The notes under the pieces were generated by a model. That model saw only the letters and a program-made list of their open reading frames with translations. It was not told the origin of the DNA and did no database searches. The position numbers and the translations under genes are program-made. Below, piece after piece: positions 42,474-51,026 of a stretch of DNA of 64,000 bases. How positions within the stretch are numbered: the first letter of the stretch is position 1; every line of letters begins with the position of its first letter. The stretch is from Caballeronia hypogeia (lineage in GTDB: Bacteria > Pseudomonadota > Gammaproteobacteria > Burkholderiales > Burkholderiaceae): assembly GCF_001544875.2 (NCBI RefSeq), contig NZ_FCOA02000034.1, positions 1 to 64,000 on the forward strand. The letters are read 5' to 3'.

Positions 42474-43835
42474 TCACTCCGCCTCTTCCAGCGCTTCCTC
42501 TCGCGGATACACGCGCACCAGCACGATGCGCGGCCCCTTCATCTTCTTGACGACGATATCGAACCGGTCGAACTCGACCCGTTGCCCTTCGGTGGGCAAA
42601 TCGCCGAGCGCATTGATGACGAGTCCGCCGACCGATTCCGCGCGCCCTTCGTCGATATCGATGCCGAGCGCCCGCTCCAGCGATACCACCGGCAGGCTGC
42701 CCTTCCCCATCAGGGTGCCATCGTCCATGCGCGACCAGTCGGCGTCGCCCTGACGGAACTCGTCGTGAATCTGCCCGACCAGCGCGCCGAGCAGGTTATC
42801 GAGCGTAATGAAGCCGATGGGCTTCGCGCCCTTGCGCCCGACGATCGCCAGATGCGGCGCGCCCTTGCGAAAGCGCCGGAACAGCTCGAGCGCCGAGAGG
42901 TTCGGCGCCACATACTGCACGGGCCGCACATGCCGCGAGAGCTTGTCGATCTTTTCCGCATCCTTCGAAAAGCTGAAGTTGAAGCCGCGTCCACCGCCAT
43001 CGCCCGCGAGGAGCAAGTCCTTCAGATGGATCATGCCGATGACGCGCTCGCCGGACGCATCGGCGAACAGCGGATAGCGTGAAAAACGATGCCGCGAAAT
43101 CATGGCGAGGTTATCGCGCATCGGCAGATCGTTGCGCAAGCCGACGAGCTCGTGCGCCGGACGCATCAGGTCCGACACCGTCATGCGGCTGAAATCGAGC
43201 GAATGCGCAATGGTGTTCCACTCGTCCTCGTTGTACGAAGACCCGCCGCCGTGACGGCGTCCGCGCAGGATCAGCTTGAGTTCATCGGTGGAGTAGTGCG
43301 CGTCGTGACCATGCTCGCCGGTAATGCCAAACGGGCGCAGCACCAGATTCGCGCTCGAGTTGAGCACCCAGATGAACGGATACATCAGCCAGTAGAAGCC
43401 ATATAGCGGCGCGGCGAGCCACAGGCCCACCTGCTCCGCGCGGCGAATCGCCCATGACTTGGGCGCGAGCTCACCGACGACGATATGCAGGAACGAGATG
43501 ACCGTGAACGCAAAGAACAGCGAGATCGAGTCGATCAGCTTCTCCGACTCGACGCCGAGCAGCGTAAACAGCGGATGCAGGAGTGTCGCGAATGCCGGCT
43601 CGCCGATCCAGCCGAGCCCGAGAGACGCCAGCGTGATGCCGAGCTGACACGCGGAGAGATAGGCGTCGAGCTGCCCGTGCACCTTCGCGAGCAGACGTCC
43701 CGGCAGGCCGTTGGTGCGCGCGAGCGCCTTGACGCGCGTGGGCCGCAGCTTGACGAGCCCGAACTCCGCCGCGACGAAAAAACCATTCAGCGCGACGAGC
43801 AACAATGCGCCGATCAGCGCGACAACCTGAGCCAA
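42474..43835 (-). CDS. CNNM/CorC-family membrane protein with CBS domains
   Basis: A 453-residue protein of the HlyC/CorC (UPF0053) group, linked to Mg/Co homeostasis or membrane integrity. It starts with DUF21 (helices in VVALIGALLLVALNGFFVAAEFGLVKL, ISLFFAFTVISFLHIVVGELAPKSWAI), then a CBS pair (MRPAHELVGLRNDLPMRDNLAMISRHRFSRYPLF; HVRPVQYVAPNLSALELFRRFRK), and a CorC_HlyC transporter-associated domain with ESVGGLVINALGDLPTEGQ. The complete order is present. It is transcribed convergently with the hybrid kinase gene, 11 bp apart. Confidence 0.9.
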   Translation of the reverse strand: MAQVVALIGALLLVALNGFFVAAEFGLVKLRPTRVKALARTNGLPGRLLAKVHGQLDAYLSACQLGITLASLGLGWIGEPAFATLLHPLFTLLGVESEKLIDSISLFFAFTVISFLHIVVGELAPKSWAIRRAEQVGLWLAAPLYGFYWLMYPFIWVLNSSANLVLRPFGITGEHGHDAHYSTDELKLILRGRRHGGGSSYNEDEWNTIAHSLDFSRMTVSDLMRPAHELVGLRNDLPMRDNLAMISRHRFSRYPLFADASGERVIGMIHLKDLLLAGDGGGRGFNFSFSKDAEKIDKLSRHVRPVQYVAPNLSALELFRRFRKGAPHLAIVGRKGAKPIGFITLDNLLGALVGQIHDEFRQGDADWSRMDDGTLMGKGSLPVVSLERALGIDIDEGRAESVGGLVINALGDLPTEGQRVEFDRFDIVVKKMKGPRIVLVRVYPREEALEEAE

Positions 43836-43895
43836 AGCAACTCTCTTCGAAAGTGGAAAGCGTCAGTATATGGGCGACAGGCAATTGAAAGTAAA

Positions 43896-45017
43896 TTACA
43901 TTCCCGCGACCGGAACGCGCACCGACAAGGTGACCTCCGCGTTGTCCAGGATATCGCTGTGCTCAAAGCCGCCGCCGTGCGCCTCGGACACGCGCTTGCA
44001 CAGCGCGAGCCCCCATGCGATGCGCCCGCCCTCGCGCGGCTCCAGCGCCTGACGACGCGCGAACGCCTCGAGCACATGGGGCGAAGCCGTGTCGTTGAGC
44101 GCCTGCGCGGAGGCGGTGAAACGCACGTCGGTGCGCCACATGCTGCCTCCGACATTGCTCGACGCATGGACCGTCGCCCCGCCCGCGCTTGCTTCGGCGG
44201 CGAACGCGAGCATCAGCCACAAGGTCTGCAAGAGACGCTCGGCGTCGCCTTCGACCTGCTCCTCCGCAAGCGGCGAATCGACTTCGATGGTCACGCCGCG
44301 CGCACTCGCGACACTCGCACGCGCGAGCGCCGCCCCCTTCTCCAGCAGCGGCCGCATGGCGACCGGCGCCAGCGCGACCTGCAGCGCCTTGGTTTCGGCG
44401 CGCGTGGTATCGACGGATTGCTCGATCAGCTTCACCTGCTGCTCCACGCCCGAGCGGATGCCGGCGAGCGCGCGCTGCGCGGCGGGATCGTTCGCGTCGA
44501 CCTTGCGCTCGAGCACGTAGCCCCAGCTATGAATCGCGTTGAGCGGGCCGCGCAGATCGTGCGACACGATGGACAGCACGTGATCGCGCATGAAGAGCGC
44601 GGTCTCCGCGCGCAGATGGGCGACGCGATCGGCCGCGCCATTTGCTTCGTCGGATGCGCCGGACGCCGGCGACACGATCAACGTGACGCACTCCGGTCCC
44701 GGCAGCGCGATGATCGCGAAGGCGTGCGTCGCGTCGTCGCCTATGGTTACGTGCGCGCGACGCGTGCCGTTGCCCGCGAGCGCGGCATCGGCGGCCTCGC
44801 CGAGCACGGCTGCGAGCGGACGCGGCAACGGCGTGTCCGTGAGCGCGCGGCCGTTGAGCGCGGCGGGATCGATGTCGAAGAGATGAGCAAACACGGCGTC
44901 GGCCGAGAGGCAGCGTTGAGCGGCGTCGAGCACCAGCACGCCGTCGTTTCCTGCGACGGCCGCATCGAAGGACTTGTCGCCTTCAGGCTCGACCGTACTG
45001 GAAAAAGACGTTGTCAC
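43896..45017 (-). CDS. Histidine-kinase-like protein with degenerate ATPase domain
   Basis: The 373-residue protein has a PAS-like N-terminal part (VLVLDAAQRCLSADAVFAHLFDID) and an intact HisKA box, VLSIVSHDLRGPLNAIHSWG. The ATP-binding half is degenerate: the N-box is replaced by LLQTLWLMLAFAAEAS, the DxGxG loop is absent, and only a partial G2-like GRIAWGLALCKRVSEAHGG remains. It may be a phosphotransfer or phosphatase partner. GTG 45017 with AAGGA nine nt upstream is preferred; an ATG at 45125 would add a poorly structured 36-residue leader. It is divergent from the exopolysaccharide locus. Confidence 0.75.
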   Translation of the reverse strand: MTTSFSSTVEPEGDKSFDAAVAGNDGVLVLDAAQRCLSADAVFAHLFDIDPAALNGRALTDTPLPRPLAAVLGEAADAALAGNGTRRAHVTIGDDATHAFAIIALPGPECVTLIVSPASGASDEANGAADRVAHLRAETALFMRDHVLSIVSHDLRGPLNAIHSWGYVLERKVDANDPAAQRALAGIRSGVEQQVKLIEQSVDTTRAETKALQVALAPVAMRPLLEKGAALARASVASARGVTIEVDSPLAEEQVEGDAERLLQTLWLMLAFAAEASAGGATVHASSNVGGSMWRTDVRFTASAQALNDTASPHVLEAFARRQALEPREGGRIAWGLALCKRVSEAHGGGFEHSDILDNAEVTLSVRVPVAGM

Positions 45018-45720
45018 GGTTATGGGTCCTTGCGTGTGTCGATGTTGCGATGGATGGTGCGCTTCCTCGCCACGCGGCACGTCTGACGACGATTGCGCCA
45101 CGCGGATGAACCCTTGCGAGGTCATTATATGTGAGCGCCTATGGTGCATGCGGCGGCCTGCGCGCCCGGGGCCGCCGCGCCCGGTATAGCAATCCGCATG
45201 CACGGTCGTTCTAGCGCCGCCCTGCGCACGCTTCGATATCTCGCGCGAAAACGTGTGCGCGAGTGTATTTCAACCGCCGCCTTTAGAAGCGAATCATTTG
45301 CGCCGTTAGAAACTCCAGGGAAAGAAAATATCGGAATGCTATTAGTTCGCTTTTTAAGCGGCAGTCACATTTGTTAAATTCGAGGGCTAATTCGGTTTAT
45401 TGAAAAGTTCGGGCCGGGCAGGAATCGCTTTTGCTAACAGGGCTTCCCGGGCGCTTTGCCATGGCCTTTTTCCGATTGATATTTTCAACGGAAAATAGCA
45501 CGGCGATTTTATTTTTCTTCCGCCATCAATATGTGCGCACGCGCCCGCAAGACTTCCGATATTCGATTTCTGAAATTCTTTGCGTGTGTGGGCGAACATT
45601 CTCGGCCTATACGTGTCGATAGCATTCCTCCTGAGGAATGACGCATTTGGACAGCCGGCGCTTAGAAGCCGGCCTCGGCCACGGTGGCTTTCAACAACTC
45701 TAACCGGTGACACGAGCACT
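45018..45720. other. A/T-rich control region upstream of the exopolysaccharide locus
   Basis: About 700 bp between the kinase-like gene (minus) and the first glycosyltransferase (plus). The part 45280-45620 is clearly A/T-richer than the surroundings, unlike coding DNA of this genome. It contains an 18-bp perfect dyad (45623-45640) and a GCCGGC...GCCGGC stem (about 45653-45675). No convincing gene was seen. Confidence 0.5.
45623..45640. promoter_or_regulatory. 18-bp perfect dyad, operator candidate for the exopolysaccharide locus
   Basis: CATTCCTC-CT-GAGGAATG is a perfect 8-2-8 inverted repeat, 80 bp upstream of the GT2 start codon. Its length makes chance unlikely, and placement before the first gene of the polysaccharide locus suggests a regulator binding site. 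Confidence 0.5.
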
Positions 45721-46806
45721 ATGACACGCGTCCACAACGGCATGACCAACACCTTGCTCTCGGTGATCATCCCCGCGTACAACGTGGAGCACTTCATCGC
45801 TGCGTCGCTGGAGTCCGCGCTCTCGCAGCCGCGCTCTGAGGAGATCGAGCTGATCGTCATCGACGACGGCTCCACCGACAACACCCTCGAACGCATTCTC
45901 GAAGTCCAGCGCACCGAGCGCGGCCGCAACATTCGCGTGATCCATCAGGAGAACCGCGGGGTGTCGGCGGCGCGCAATCGGGCAATCGCGGAAGCGACTT
46001 CGCCCTACATCGGCTTTCTCGACTCGGACGATGTCTGGTCCGCCGACTTCACCGAGAAGATCATGCCGCTGCTCGACGCGAACCGGGCGGACATCATCGA
46101 GTTCAACGTGGGCATCATCAGTTCCGCGGGCAAGGTGATCGACCATGTGAGCCTGATCGATCCGGCGACCATCGGTCATCGTCGGTGCGATCTGCCCGCG
46201 CTGCTCGACTTCGCGCGCGTGTATCAGGTGTTTCCGGCCGCGCGCGTGTACAAGCGCGCGTTGTGGGACGGCGTCGAGTTTCCGGCCGGCCGCGTCTACG
46301 AGGACGCCGCCGCGATTCCGCTCGTCTATGCCCGCGCGCGCACGCTGTACCGCCTCGCCGACAATCTCTACTTCTATCGTCGCCGCGCCGGCAGCATCAC
46401 GACGCGCGCGACGCCGTACACTGTCACCTCGCTCACGACCTGTGCCGAAGAGACCATGGAACGTTGCGACGGAGGTCCGCTGGACCCTTTCTGGCTCGCG
46501 ATGTTTCACAAGGTCTTCTCGTATGCGTGTCATCAGGCCGCGCGCGTGGATGCGCGTGCGTTCGCGGAATCGATCAGGACGGTCGAGGACACCGCGGCGC
46601 ACTATCGCGTGTTTGCCGCGAGCCGCACGGATACGCCGAAGGAACTGAGCTTTCACAAGAAGATCGTCACCGATCGCCGCTGGTTCCAGGCCAAGCGCAT
46701 GGTAAAGCGTGCACTCGGTCTCGAGTTGCGTCCGCCTGTGGCGCCACCGCGTGCACGTGCTCCGGGGAATTTGCGCGGCCGTCCGCCCGCGGGCAATCAA
46801 CAATGA
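45721..46806 (+). CDS. GT2-family glycosyltransferase
   Basis: The 361-residue inverting glycosyltransferase has a GT-A fold: SVIIPAYNVEHFIAASLESAL, VIDDGSTDNTLERIL, ENRGVSAARNRAIAEA and the metal-binding FLDSDDVWS. It would add a sugar to the lipid-linked repeat unit at the cytoplasmic face. The C-terminal 60 residues are basic and Pro/Arg-rich. The ATG at 45721 has no strong ribosome binding site; MTNTLLSV (45742) is an alternative. First gene of the locus, 27 bp before the dimethylformamidase-like gene. Confidence 0.88.
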   Translation: MTRVHNGMTNTLLSVIIPAYNVEHFIAASLESALSQPRSEEIELIVIDDGSTDNTLERILEVQRTERGRNIRVIHQENRGVSAARNRAIAEATSPYIGFLDSDDVWSADFTEKIMPLLDANRADIIEFNVGIISSAGKVIDHVSLIDPATIGHRRCDLPALLDFARVYQVFPAARVYKRALWDGVEFPAGRVYEDAAAIPLVYARARTLYRLADNLYFYRRRAGSITTRATPYTVTSLTTCAEETMERCDGGPLDPFWLAMFHKVFSYACHQAARVDARAFAESIRTVEDTAAHYRVFAASRTDTPKELSFHKKIVTDRRWFQAKRMVKRALGLELRPPVAPPRARAPGNLRGRPPAGNQQ

Positions 46807-46833
46807 TAAAAAGGTCTACGAGGCGGGTTCAGT

Positions 46834-48324
46834 ATGCAGATCTATCCGAAGAGGCCCGGCTTCACCGCCGGCGAGTGGTTCGATCTCGCGGTGCAGCCGG
46901 GCTCGCGCTTTTCGATCGCTATCTACCATCAGGGCAATGACGAGACGCTGACGAGCACGGGCGGCGTCGCCGTGCAGCCGGGCGGCGCCGTGCCGGCCGA
47001 ACTGAAGAACGGCAAGTTCGTGTTTCAGTCGCCGGGGCGCGTGGGGCCGGTGCGCCACGATGCGGACTGGGGCTGGCCCGTCATCACGATCAGGCCCAAT
47101 GTCGATGTGCTCGAAACCGGCGCTTATGTTGCGATCGCGTATGAAGTCGGCGCGAGCGGCGAGCCGCTCACGGAGCTCGGGCGCCGTGCCGCCGCGCACA
47201 TGCCGGTCTTCGCAGGACCACCCGATTCGGACAGCATGGCGCTCGTGATCGCGCGGCCGCGCACGCCATCGGCTGCGATCGCGTACATCGTGCCGGTCAA
47301 TACGTATCACGCTTATAACTCGATGGGCGGCGGCTGTTATTACGGCGACCCGATTCATCGCACGCAACCGCAGACGAAAGTGAGTCTGCTGCGTCCGGGC
47401 GGTGGGCTGGGCGCACAGCTCGGCGAGCCAACCGATCCGTATGATCCGCGCTCACCGCGTCAGCAGTTCACGCACTGGGACGCGAAATTCATCCGCTGGC
47501 TGCGTACGGAAGGCATTGCATGCGACTTCTACACGGACCACGATCTGCATCGCGGCACGGACCTGAAACTGGAGAACTATCGCTGCATGTTGAGTGTCGG
47601 ACATCATGAATACTGGTCCACGCTGATGCGCGAGCGCGTCGCGAAGTTCATCGCGCAAGGCGGCAATCTCGCGATCTTCAGCGGCAATACCTGCTTCCGT
47701 CCGATCGATTACGACGATGCGCCCATAGACGGCGATTACGCGGCGATGAATCGCCTCGGCGAGAAATGGCCGGGGCATGACGAATCGAACCTCATCGGGC
47801 TGAGCTACGGCTACGGCGGCGGCAAGTACGGCGTGTGGAAGCGCTTGCGCGGCGGCTGGATCAGGCGTGAGCGCGAAGCCATCGGCTACACGGTGTGCGA
47901 TGCGAATCATTGGGTATTCGCGGGAACGGGTCTCGTCGATGGGCAAACCTTCGGCGCGAAGGACCGGCTCGTGGGCTATGAAGTCGACGGCGTGCCGCCC
48001 GTTCCGAACGGCTTCGTGAAGCTCGCGGACACCATGCAGCTCGTCGGCTGGGACATGGGCGGCGTGGGCGCAATGGGCGTGTTTCAGCCCGATCCCGAAG
48101 GCGGTCCCGAGCAAGGTCTCGTCTTCAATGGCGGCACGACCGACTGGCCGCGCGTGCTGATGGATCCCGAAGCGCAGAGCCGCGTGATCGTGGATCAGAT
48201 CACGCGCAACGTGGTGCGCAGATTCATCGGCTTGCCGCTGCATGTCGCGCGACGCGGCGATACTTCGGGGAACGACGCGCCCGTTCATACCGATGAAACA
48301 GTGAAGGACGACGCTGCGGTCTGA
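46834..48324 (+). CDS. N,N-dimethylformamidase beta-subunit-like protein
   Basis: A 496-residue soluble protein resembling the large subunit (C-terminal domain) of N,N-dimethylformamidase: an early beta-rich part (AGEWFDLAVQPGSRFSIAIYHQG), then AYIVPVNTYHAYNSMGGGCYYG, an FIRWLRTEGIACDFYTDHDLH segment, the family marker LSVGHHEYWSTLMRERV, and a late NHWVFAGTGL. The fold includes a glutaminase-amidotransferase-like domain. Real function in a sugar locus is unknown; amide hydrolysis on an N-acylated sugar or amino-acid decoration is speculative. No signal peptide, so cytoplasmic. A strong stem-loop follows the stop codon. Confidence 0.75.
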   Translation: MQIYPKRPGFTAGEWFDLAVQPGSRFSIAIYHQGNDETLTSTGGVAVQPGGAVPAELKNGKFVFQSPGRVGPVRHDADWGWPVITIRPNVDVLETGAYVAIAYEVGASGEPLTELGRRAAAHMPVFAGPPDSDSMALVIARPRTPSAAIAYIVPVNTYHAYNSMGGGCYYGDPIHRTQPQTKVSLLRPGGGLGAQLGEPTDPYDPRSPRQQFTHWDAKFIRWLRTEGIACDFYTDHDLHRGTDLKLENYRCMLSVGHHEYWSTLMRERVAKFIAQGGNLAIFSGNTCFRPIDYDDAPIDGDYAAMNRLGEKWPGHDESNLIGLSYGYGGGKYGVWKRLRGGWIRREREAIGYTVCDANHWVFAGTGLVDGQTFGAKDRLVGYEVDGVPPVPNGFVKLADTMQLVGWDMGGVGAMGVFQPDPEGGPEQGLVFNGGTTDWPRVLMDPEAQSRVIVDQITRNVVRRFIGLPLHVARRGDTSGNDAPVHTDETVKDDAAV

Positions 48325-48750
48325 AGGCGCACGAACACATGGATGTTGCCGCGGCGGCCATGTGCGTGCATGATCGCCTAACAGCACTTCGCTTGGTTTT
48401 CAATCGAGTGAATCCATTCCTTGTATGACCTTTGGTGGGGAAACCCACTGATGATTGCGCTTTTCTGCAGTTAAATGTTTGCTGCATTTGCACGGCGCAT
48501 TCTCCGGATGAAACTCAGGCCCGGAACCTGCGCCCTCTGTTCAACTCGCGCGCACCCCAGGCTAGGCCAAGGCACGGGTGCGCTGACCTCTTTGGCCTCA
48601 TGCCGCACTGACGGCGAGACGTTCGCGCGAAACTAATCGCCCGCGGCGTTGTCACGCATAGGCCCGCCGAGTCGGGCGAACCCGCGGGATTCGCACCCTT
48701 GCGTCACAGTCATCAAGATCACGCAGCGCTAAAGCCGGGAAAACCGTTCA
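48325..48750. other. Intergenic region before wzx-like gene
   Basis: Contains the stem-loop at 48329-48369 and a second GTGGG-GAAA-CCCAC hairpin (48435-48448). I saw no gene, no JUMPstart/ops element and no sigma-54 site. It probably holds an internal promoter for the flippase gene. Confidence 0.45.
48329..48369. repeat. Long imperfect stem-loop after the dimethylformamidase-like gene
   Basis: Arms GCACG-aa-CACATGG (48329-48342) and CCATGTG-CGTGC (48358-48369) pair over 12 bp with a 2-nt bulge around a 15-nt loop. It starts four bp after the stop codon and lacks a T tract, so it may stabilise the 3' end or weaken read-through rather than be a full terminator. Confidence 0.5.
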
Positions 48751-50022
48751 ATGGCTTCTTTTCGAAAGAACTTCACGATTCTGATGACGTTGCAGGTATC
48801 CACATACCTTGCACCGCTTCTGACCTTGCCGTGGCTCGCCCGCGTGCTGGGTCCGAGCGAGTATGGCCGCCTTTCATTCGGCTTGGCGTTCACCGCCTAT
48901 TTCATCTCCATCACCAACTACAGCTTCTCGCTGACCGCCACGCCAAAGATCTCCATCAATCGTGAGAATCGCGCGCTGCGCTCGCAGGTGTTCTGGGAAA
49001 CCATCCTCACGCAGATGGCGCTCGCGATGGCGGGACTCGTCGTGCTCGTCGCGCTCACGTCCGTCGTGCCTTATCTCGAGGAAAATCGCGAGCTGCTGTT
49101 GATAGGCTATGGCCAGGCCATCGGCGCGATGCTGATCCCGACGTGGTACTTCCAGGGCATTGAAGACCTCGGCGTGCTGAGCGCGCTCGTGTTCCTCGGC
49201 CGCGCGCTCAGCATTCCCGCCATGTATCTCTTCGTGCGCGAACGTAACGATGTCTATATCGCCATGGCCGTGAATGCGCTCGTGCCTCTGCTCTCCGGTA
49301 TCGCCATTTGCGCTTATCTGTGGTCCCGTCGCGAGCTCGATTTCGTGCCGGTGTCGGTCAGGACCATCCATGGTCGTCTGAAGGAAGGCTGGAGCGTATT
49401 CATGGCGACCGCGCTCGCCGATATCTACGCCTCGAGCAACATCGTGATCCTCGCGTTCATAGCGGGCAACGTAGCCGGCGGCTATTTCGCCGCGGCCGAC
49501 AAGCTGATTCGCGCAGCGCTGAACATGCTCTCGCCGCTCAAGACCGCGGCTTATCCGCGCGTGAGTTTCCTTATGCATCACGCCAAGGACGATGCGTTCG
49601 CGTTCCTGCGCAAGATGTTCGTGGTGCAAGGCACGATCGTTTCGCTTATTTCGGTGTGCATCTTCTTCGGCGCGCCGCTCGCGGTAAAGATCTTGTATGG
49701 ACCGCAATTCGCGCCTACCGTAGACGTGTTGCGCTGGATGGCTTTCGTGCCGTTAATGGCGGGCCTCGCAGATCTCTTCGGCGTTCAGACCATGCTTCCG
49801 CTCGGCATGAAGGCGCAGTTCAGCCGCGTGCTGATCGCCTCGGCGGTGCTGAATTTCGGCTTGCTGGCCGTGCTTGCGAAGTTCTTCGGCGAGCAGGGTG
49901 CGGCGGCCACGGTGTTGATCGTCGAGACCGCTGTCGCGGCCGGCATGGCCTTTACGCTGTATTTGCAGGGCGTTCCTTTGCTCAAGCGGCCGATACCGGA
50001 AGGCGCGAGCACGGGTACCTGA
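48751..50022 (+). CDS. Wzx-type polysaccharide flippase (MOP superfamily)
   Basis: A 423-residue inner-membrane protein with about 12 hydrophobic segments in MATE/PST style. It begins FRKNFTILMTLQVSTYLAPLLTLPWLARVLGPSEYGRLSFGLAF, the standard RfbX/Wzx opening. It would flip undecaprenyl-linked repeat units to the periplasm for polymerisation. TM segments and the basic loop KPIPE-type C-terminus are normal. The gene stands alone, flanked by two non-coding regions, and is followed by a GATAGCC...GGCTATC stem. Confidence 0.88.
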   Translation: MASFRKNFTILMTLQVSTYLAPLLTLPWLARVLGPSEYGRLSFGLAFTAYFISITNYSFSLTATPKISINRENRALRSQVFWETILTQMALAMAGLVVLVALTSVVPYLEENRELLLIGYGQAIGAMLIPTWYFQGIEDLGVLSALVFLGRALSIPAMYLFVRERNDVYIAMAVNALVPLLSGIAICAYLWSRRELDFVPVSVRTIHGRLKEGWSVFMATALADIYASSNIVILAFIAGNVAGGYFAAADKLIRAALNMLSPLKTAAYPRVSFLMHHAKDDAFAFLRKMFVVQGTIVSLISVCIFFGAPLAVKILYGPQFAPTVDVLRWMAFVPLMAGLADLFGVQTMLPLGMKAQFSRVLIASAVLNFGLLAVLAKFFGEQGAAATVLIVETAVAAGMAFTLYLQGVPLLKRPIPEGASTGT

Positions 50023-50054
50023 TAGCCCGCGTCGGCATGTGTGACCTGGCTATC
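50021..50054. repeat. Stem-loop at the end of the wzx-like gene
   Basis: GATAGCC (50021-50027) and GGCTATC (50048-50054) form perfect 7-bp arms with a 20-nt loop, overlapping the wzx stop codon. There is no strong T tract, so terminator function is uncertain. Confidence 0.35.
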
Positions 50055-50324
50055 CTATTGAGTCATTCTCGCCGTCGTGCATATCACATGACGAGAAAAA
50101 CGCGTGATATAAACGCATCAAGTGTTTCGCTTCGTTACCGTGGTTGGCTTACTCGCCGTATGCACCTTTAATAAACGCTTCGCACCTGCACCGCGCAGGC
50201 AATGCTTTCGACTTGCGCTCTACTCCAAAAGTTGCTTCCATGTATGTGAGTGAACGAACGGACCAGAGCGATTCAAGCCGATATCTTAATGGTAAGAACA
50301 GTGTTTATTTAAGAGAGCCGTCGA
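50023..50324. other. Non-coding region after the wzx-like gene
   Basis: A/T-richer than neighbouring genes, with GATATAAACG (around 50106-50115) as a possible -10 region. No gene recognised before the small reading frame that starts at 50325. Confidence 0.4.
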
Positions 50325-50486
50325 ATGGAATCCGAGGAAATGTCGATCGAACGTGTGCTGAAGCTGGTCGAGCAGGCCGAAAGCCTGCGCATGCAATCGG
50401 TCGCGGTTCCGCTGAGGGATTTGAAGATCCTTCTGCAGATTTGCGAAGCGACGATTGCTCAGCAGAATTCCACCGTGACCAAATGA
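50325..50486 (+). CDS. Small helical hypothetical protein (53 aa)
   Basis: The frame encodes MESEEMSIERVLKLVEQAE and a second helix (VPLRDLKILLQICEATIAQQ), acidic, Leu-rich and free of the Arg/Ala bias of shadow frames. AGAGAG lies about 7 nt upstream of the ATG at 50325; MSIERVLK at 50340 is the alternative. It looks like a two-helix regulator or adaptor. No family recognised. It stands alone between the flippase and glycosyltransferase genes with its own likely promoter. Confidence 0.5.
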   Translation: MESEEMSIERVLKLVEQAESLRMQSVAVPLRDLKILLQICEATIAQQNSTVTK

Positions 50487-51026
50487 TCGTAAAGAGTCAG
50501 GTTTATCAGCAGAGTAAAGCTCAGCGTTGACAATGTCCCGGGCACGGACAGAAAAGGTGCTCCGGCCCGGCGCGGGGGCGCCCGGCTTTGACAAGCTTAA
50601 ACATTGATTGACCATCGGCTTTACGTCCCGCTGCAGGGGAGTCGTGATTGCACGGCTGACCTGCGCCTCATCGGCGCGACGCAGAATATTCTTCGCAAAG
50701 ACCGACCACGCGACACCCTCTCGGCCAGATCGACTCGCCGGGTGTTCGCAGCAAGTAAATCCAGGCTTGAAGGCAAGCTTGAGGGGGCGTTGCTCGCATA
50801 GTACGTGCGAGGAACGAGGAATGCTACGTCGGAGCGCGTGTGTATTTTTCGAGTGTCTATTACATCCTCGATTAGTACTGCGACGCGCATAGCCGGCTCT
50901 TTATGCGATCTGTTGCAGGTGTTCGCACGTCCTCCGCCTCGCGTAGCGTCATCTTTTACTGATAACCACTAGGCCGCTTCCTTTTCCATTGCGTTTGCCG
51001 CGGGGCGTTCGGCAAACCGCCAATCG
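50487..51026. other. Non-coding region before the GT4 glycosyltransferase gene
   Basis: I found no gene here. A GC-rich partial inverted repeat is present around 50565-50590, without a T tract. The promoter for the downstream glycosyltransferase set probably lies near 50850-51000. Confidence 0.45.

Noticed and set aside
45387..45932. 181-codon minus-strand frame crossing the polysaccharide control region
   Set aside because: It overlaps the GT2 5' end in antisense and has a Ser/Arg-biased composition without motifs.
48325..48750. JUMPstart/ops element or sigma-54 promoter for the polysaccharide locus
   Set aside because: Looked for GGCGGTAG-type ops and TGGCAC-N5-TTGC motifs and found none.
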